Below are positions 61,146 to 64,000 of a stretch of DNA of 64,000 nt, piece by piece (the stretch's first letter is position 1; every line of letters begins with the position of its first letter). The stretch covers positions 131,528,394 through 131,592,393 of the forward strand of contig CM070876.1 in the NCBI GenBank assembly GCA_036365515.1, written 5' to 3'. The notes beneath the pieces are model-generated. The model saw only the letters and a list, made by a program, of their open reading frames with translations, ran no database searches and had not been told where the DNA came from. The stretch is from Torymus aiolomorphi. Taxonomy: Eukaryota > Arthropoda > Insecta > Hymenoptera > Torymidae. The position numbers were made by a program, and so were the translations under genes.

Positions 61146-61422
61146 ACCTATACACGTTATTTCTGGTAATCTACGGGTATATATATGTATAAATATGAAA
61201 TTCTGGAAGTTTGAGGATTATATTCAGCACCCGCTTGGAAGTTTGAGGGGTTATGGGAAGTTTGAGGAGCCTCCTCAAACTTCCAATCTATATATTCAGC
61301 ATCCGAGCGGAAGTTTGAGGGGTTTTCTAGAGTCTATTTGTCTAGAGTCGGTAACCTGAGGGTTATTATTTCTTTAGCCACTCTGACCGACCGGGGTTGA
61401 GCTCCTCAAACTTACTAGCCTC
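61143..61422. mobile_element. TA-flanked MITE, copy 1, rich in GGAAGTTTGAGG
   Basis: Lies between two TA microsatellites. Contains repeated GGAAGTTTGAGG and inverted CCTCAAACTTCC words and the core AGAGTCGGTAACCTGAGGGT followed by ATTATTTCTTTAG, shared with the element at 62475-62718. Confidence 0.6.
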
Positions 61423-61445
61423 TATATATATATATATATATATAT

Positions 61446-62432
61446 AATGGATATTAATAGGCTTAATGGTAAAATTATGACAACTAAGATTTGTATTTGA
61501 TGTTTATGCGTGTGGCAACAATAAAATTTCCTCAGATAAGTTATACAACCCTATATAAAATTAAAAGAAAAAAAAAAGGAATTTTCGAAGCGAAAAGGTA
61601 ATAAGGTTAGGGCAGCAAACCACGCTCTCCCACCAAATTTTATCACATGACAATCCGTTAGGATCTCACGGGCAACAATAAAATTTTGGACGCCGACCTC
61701 AGGAATATTTTCTTTTCATTCCTGCTAAAAATGAGAACTCTCATTTACCTTTGTCCCCTATATCCTCCCATACGGATATAGCGACGCCTCAATCTAATTA
61801 ATTTAACTCAGTAAATATATATATTGATAGGATTATTGGGAATAAAGGTTTATAACATCTAGGCTTAATGATACCTTATTGAAACACGAACGATGAGTAG
61901 AGTCACAATAATTTAGTTTATTAGTTATAATATTATTAACAAATATTTGATTATTTGTTATTAAAAATATATATAGATCATTAACTAATTTAATTTAATT
62001 TAATTATCCTGTATTTAAATATAATTTTCTTAATTTAATTTTTAATAATCCTTTCTACTATAAATAGATCCGATTAACAAATCTCCGATAGGTTGTTCCT
62101 TATTCCACTTTAATAGTTATAAACAATCATACATCTCATGCTCATACACAACTGGATTTATGCCCTTAACATTGTCGTAGGAATAATCGCGAATCTATAC
62201 TATGTTGAGCGTTGCGTTGTAGAGTGACCTTATCAATACGGTACATATGCATCTGTCTTTTCTATATACCCATTGGCGTCCGGCGGAGAGTCAGAGGGTC
62301 GCGTCTCGATGTATAAACAGCACCGGGGGAGAGACTGTATACAGTACAGTTCTCTCAAGGATTTATTGACTATCAGATAAGTATCCTCTTCATGCATGTA
62401 CTTGTATATATTTCCATCTAATTCTAATCACT

Positions 62433-62441
<9 letters not shown>
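61446..62441. other. AT-rich stretch with no gene
   Basis: I find no credible frame and no clear repeat here. Short words such as GGCAACAATAAAATTT occur twice (about 61514 and 61672). Confidence 0.4.
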
Positions 62442-62474
<33 letters not shown>

Positions 62475-62481
<7 letters not shown>

Positions 62482-62713
62482 CTATGGGAATTGGTATATT
62501 TGAAGAGATATCAACGTATAGATCGGTACTTTTGAAGAGATGTCGGCATTTTGAGGAGACTACTCAAATTTCTCAACGCAAGAATCGCGACTTTTGAGGA
62601 GAAATCTATACCCCCTTTTCCCAGAGTCGGTAACCTGAGGGTCATTATTTCTTTAGTCACATTGTCCGAACTCTGAGCGAAAGGTTCAATCTCCTCAAAA
62701 GTACCAATTTACA

Positions 62714-62718
<5 letters not shown>
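62475..62718. mobile_element. TA-flanked MITE, copy 2
   Basis: Terminal inverted repeats TTGGTATATTTGAAGAGA (about 62490) and TCTCCTCAAAAGTACCAA (about 62691-62708), a shared core with copy 1 (AGAGTCGGTAACCTGAGGGT), and (TA)n on both sides (62442-62474 and 62719-62757). Confidence 0.65.
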
Positions 62719-62759
<41 letters not shown>

Positions 62760-62760
<1 letters not shown>

Positions 62761-63290
62761 CAGGTGAAGTCAGCAGCTCAAAATTTTAAAATCGCTCAAA
62801 ACTCGTTTTCTTTTAGTTTTTTATGAAAAAAAAAAGTTCCTCAAATTTTAGGTCGATATTTGCAAAAATAAAAAAGCTATGCAAGATTGAAAATTCAATT
62901 TTTTTGCAATTTTAGTTAAAACCCAAGTTTATTCATTTTTTAACTCAAAATCTTGAAACTTTTTGTATAGAACATTGATTGGCGAAAAGTTTGCATTTTT
63001 TCTGTAGAATTTGCCAGTATTTATTTTATAACCCTTTTTGAAAGTCTCTGATTGGCTGCTTCTTAGTATACCTTCATCAAAGGATATTAAGGCTGCGGCC
63101 AAATATTTTTTATTCGACAAAATTTTTTTATATTCTTCTTCGAAAACCCTTCAAAATGCTGTTTTGATCAATAGTGGCCAAGCAAAGGGAAAAAAGTTAC
63201 AATTTTTTGAAATATCAAGAAAAATCCATAATTTCAATTTTTGATAAAATGATTAATGAAACTGAATATTATTCATACATCTTATGGTAC
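62760..63290. other. AT-rich stretch with no supportable gene
   Basis: Two overlapping 60-codon frames on opposite strands (62929-63120 and 63038-63244) have no recognisable features. There are no visible repeats except A and T runs. Confidence 0.35.
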
Positions 63291-63712
63291 GGACCGTACC
63301 ACTGAATTTTGTTAGAGCATCAAATAGAACATTATATAATAATAATAGTAATAATAATAATAAAGTGCTTTATTTAACCTTTCGTTTACAATTAGATACT
63401 TCTACATATTTTCAAATCTGTATACATTTCTCTTTGATTGATCGACAGTGTCTGACGCACGTTTATTTACATTATTCGCTTTATCTTATTTCATTTTCTC
63501 CTATCTATCTTCAATATCTTCAGTATTTTGCTCTTCTTCAGACGTTCCCCCTCACTCTTTTCATATCCATTATATGTTATTTTTCTGTTCCTTCACATTC
63601 ACTTTCCACCTTTACCTCTCCGCTGTTCTTTAATCCTTCTTCTCCTTTGACCATTGTCCTCTATCCTCCGACCGATCTACCTGCTCCCTTTCTCTACATC
63701 CGTTTTGCTCGA

Positions 63713-63967
63713 TCACAATTCTCTGAATCCCGCCTTCCTTGCAATCTCCTTCATACGTCCATACGCTTTTGCCCTCTCTCGCCTCTCTGCCATAGATCTC
63801 CATTCTTCTATGATCGCCACTCCCTCCTCTTCCCATTGCCTCCTGGCTTCCCATATCCTCTTTCTTGTCTCCTTCCCCTCGCACCATACTTTGTAGACTT
63901 GCGCGTCCTTCGCCTTCTCCACCTGCACCTCCAATTCAAACCCTAATTCTTCCTGCAGCCACTCCTA

Positions 63968-63968
<1 letters not shown>
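63713..63968 (-). pseudogene. Fragment of a LINE-like ORF1
   Basis: Minus-strand frame entering from the TA tract at 63968: EWLQEELGFELEVQVEKAKD, then KETRKRIWEARRQWEEEGVA, EEWRSMAERRERAKAYGRMK and a stop at 63713. The pattern (an EKA strand, then an R-rich helix, then an ER-rich helix) resembles the RNA-binding part of ORF1 proteins in insect LINEs. The 5' part is cut by the (TA)n tract and no reverse transcriptase is visible. Low-certainty call. Confidence 0.35.

Positions 63969-64000
<32 letters not shown>
63966..64000. repeat. (TA)n microsatellite at window end
   Basis: Alternating TA running off the right edge. Confidence 0.95.

Overview
The window looks like accessory, transposon-packed nuclear DNA of an arthropod, probably an insect; a hymenopteran is possible but unproven. 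Reasons: AT-rich sequence, spliceosomal introns of 60-80 bp, TATA plus TCAGT-type initiator promoters, long microsatellites, and several eukaryotic transposon classes. I see no host housekeeping gene, rRNA, tRNA, CRISPR array or bacterial operon.

Region 1 (1 to about 13204) is the right part of a decayed Polinton/Maverick, 'Polinton A'; its left end lies outside the window. On the minus strand it carries a partial Gly-rich gene, a minor-capsid-type protein, a chromodomain integrase, a small MGQS-type protein, a packaging ATPase, an unrecognised Cys-rich gene and a long protein-primed-type DNA polymerase B. On the plus strand it carries a gene that reads as a Tudor domain, plus an unrecognised gene. 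The polymerase is split by a 438-bp solo LTR with a 5-bp target duplication. A 1.07-kb inverted repeat sits between ATPase and Tudor gene.

Region 2 (about 13230-15210) holds a TA microsatellite, degenerate tandem repeats and a 0.6-kb foldback element.

Region 3 (about 15212-54372) is one second Polinton, 'Polinton B', about 15 kb when new. It is bounded by inverted repeats 38 kb apart and swollen by nested insertions: a Copia element (21688-26906, TSD AGAAT) and a 47-bp TA-flanked micro-MITE in the polymerase; a 12.9-kb Ty3/gypsy element with LTRs over 2 kb (32756-45612, TSD AGGG) in a phospholipase-A2-like gene; a gag-only LTR element (47997-52676) in the major capsid gene; and a 1-kb MITE in the right terminal repeat. 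Its gene set is nearly a complete virus-like kit. Replication: polymerase B and a small OB-like protein. Integration: chromodomain integrase. Packaging and maturation: ATPase and adenain-like protease. Virion: major capsid, minor capsid, PLA2-like, fibre-like and a possible myristoylated protein. Most genes carry nonsense or frameshift lesions; the integrase is one of the few with an intact frame. Promoters share a TATA box about 32 bp before a TCA(G/T)T initiator, and two genes share a hairpin-containing 3' element.

Region 4 (54300-64000) has a foldback MITE, a decayed gypsy element (55016-60935) whose Pol carries an unusual acidic extension with a macrodomain-like end and no integrase, two related TA-flanked MITEs, and the tail of a LINE-like ORF1.
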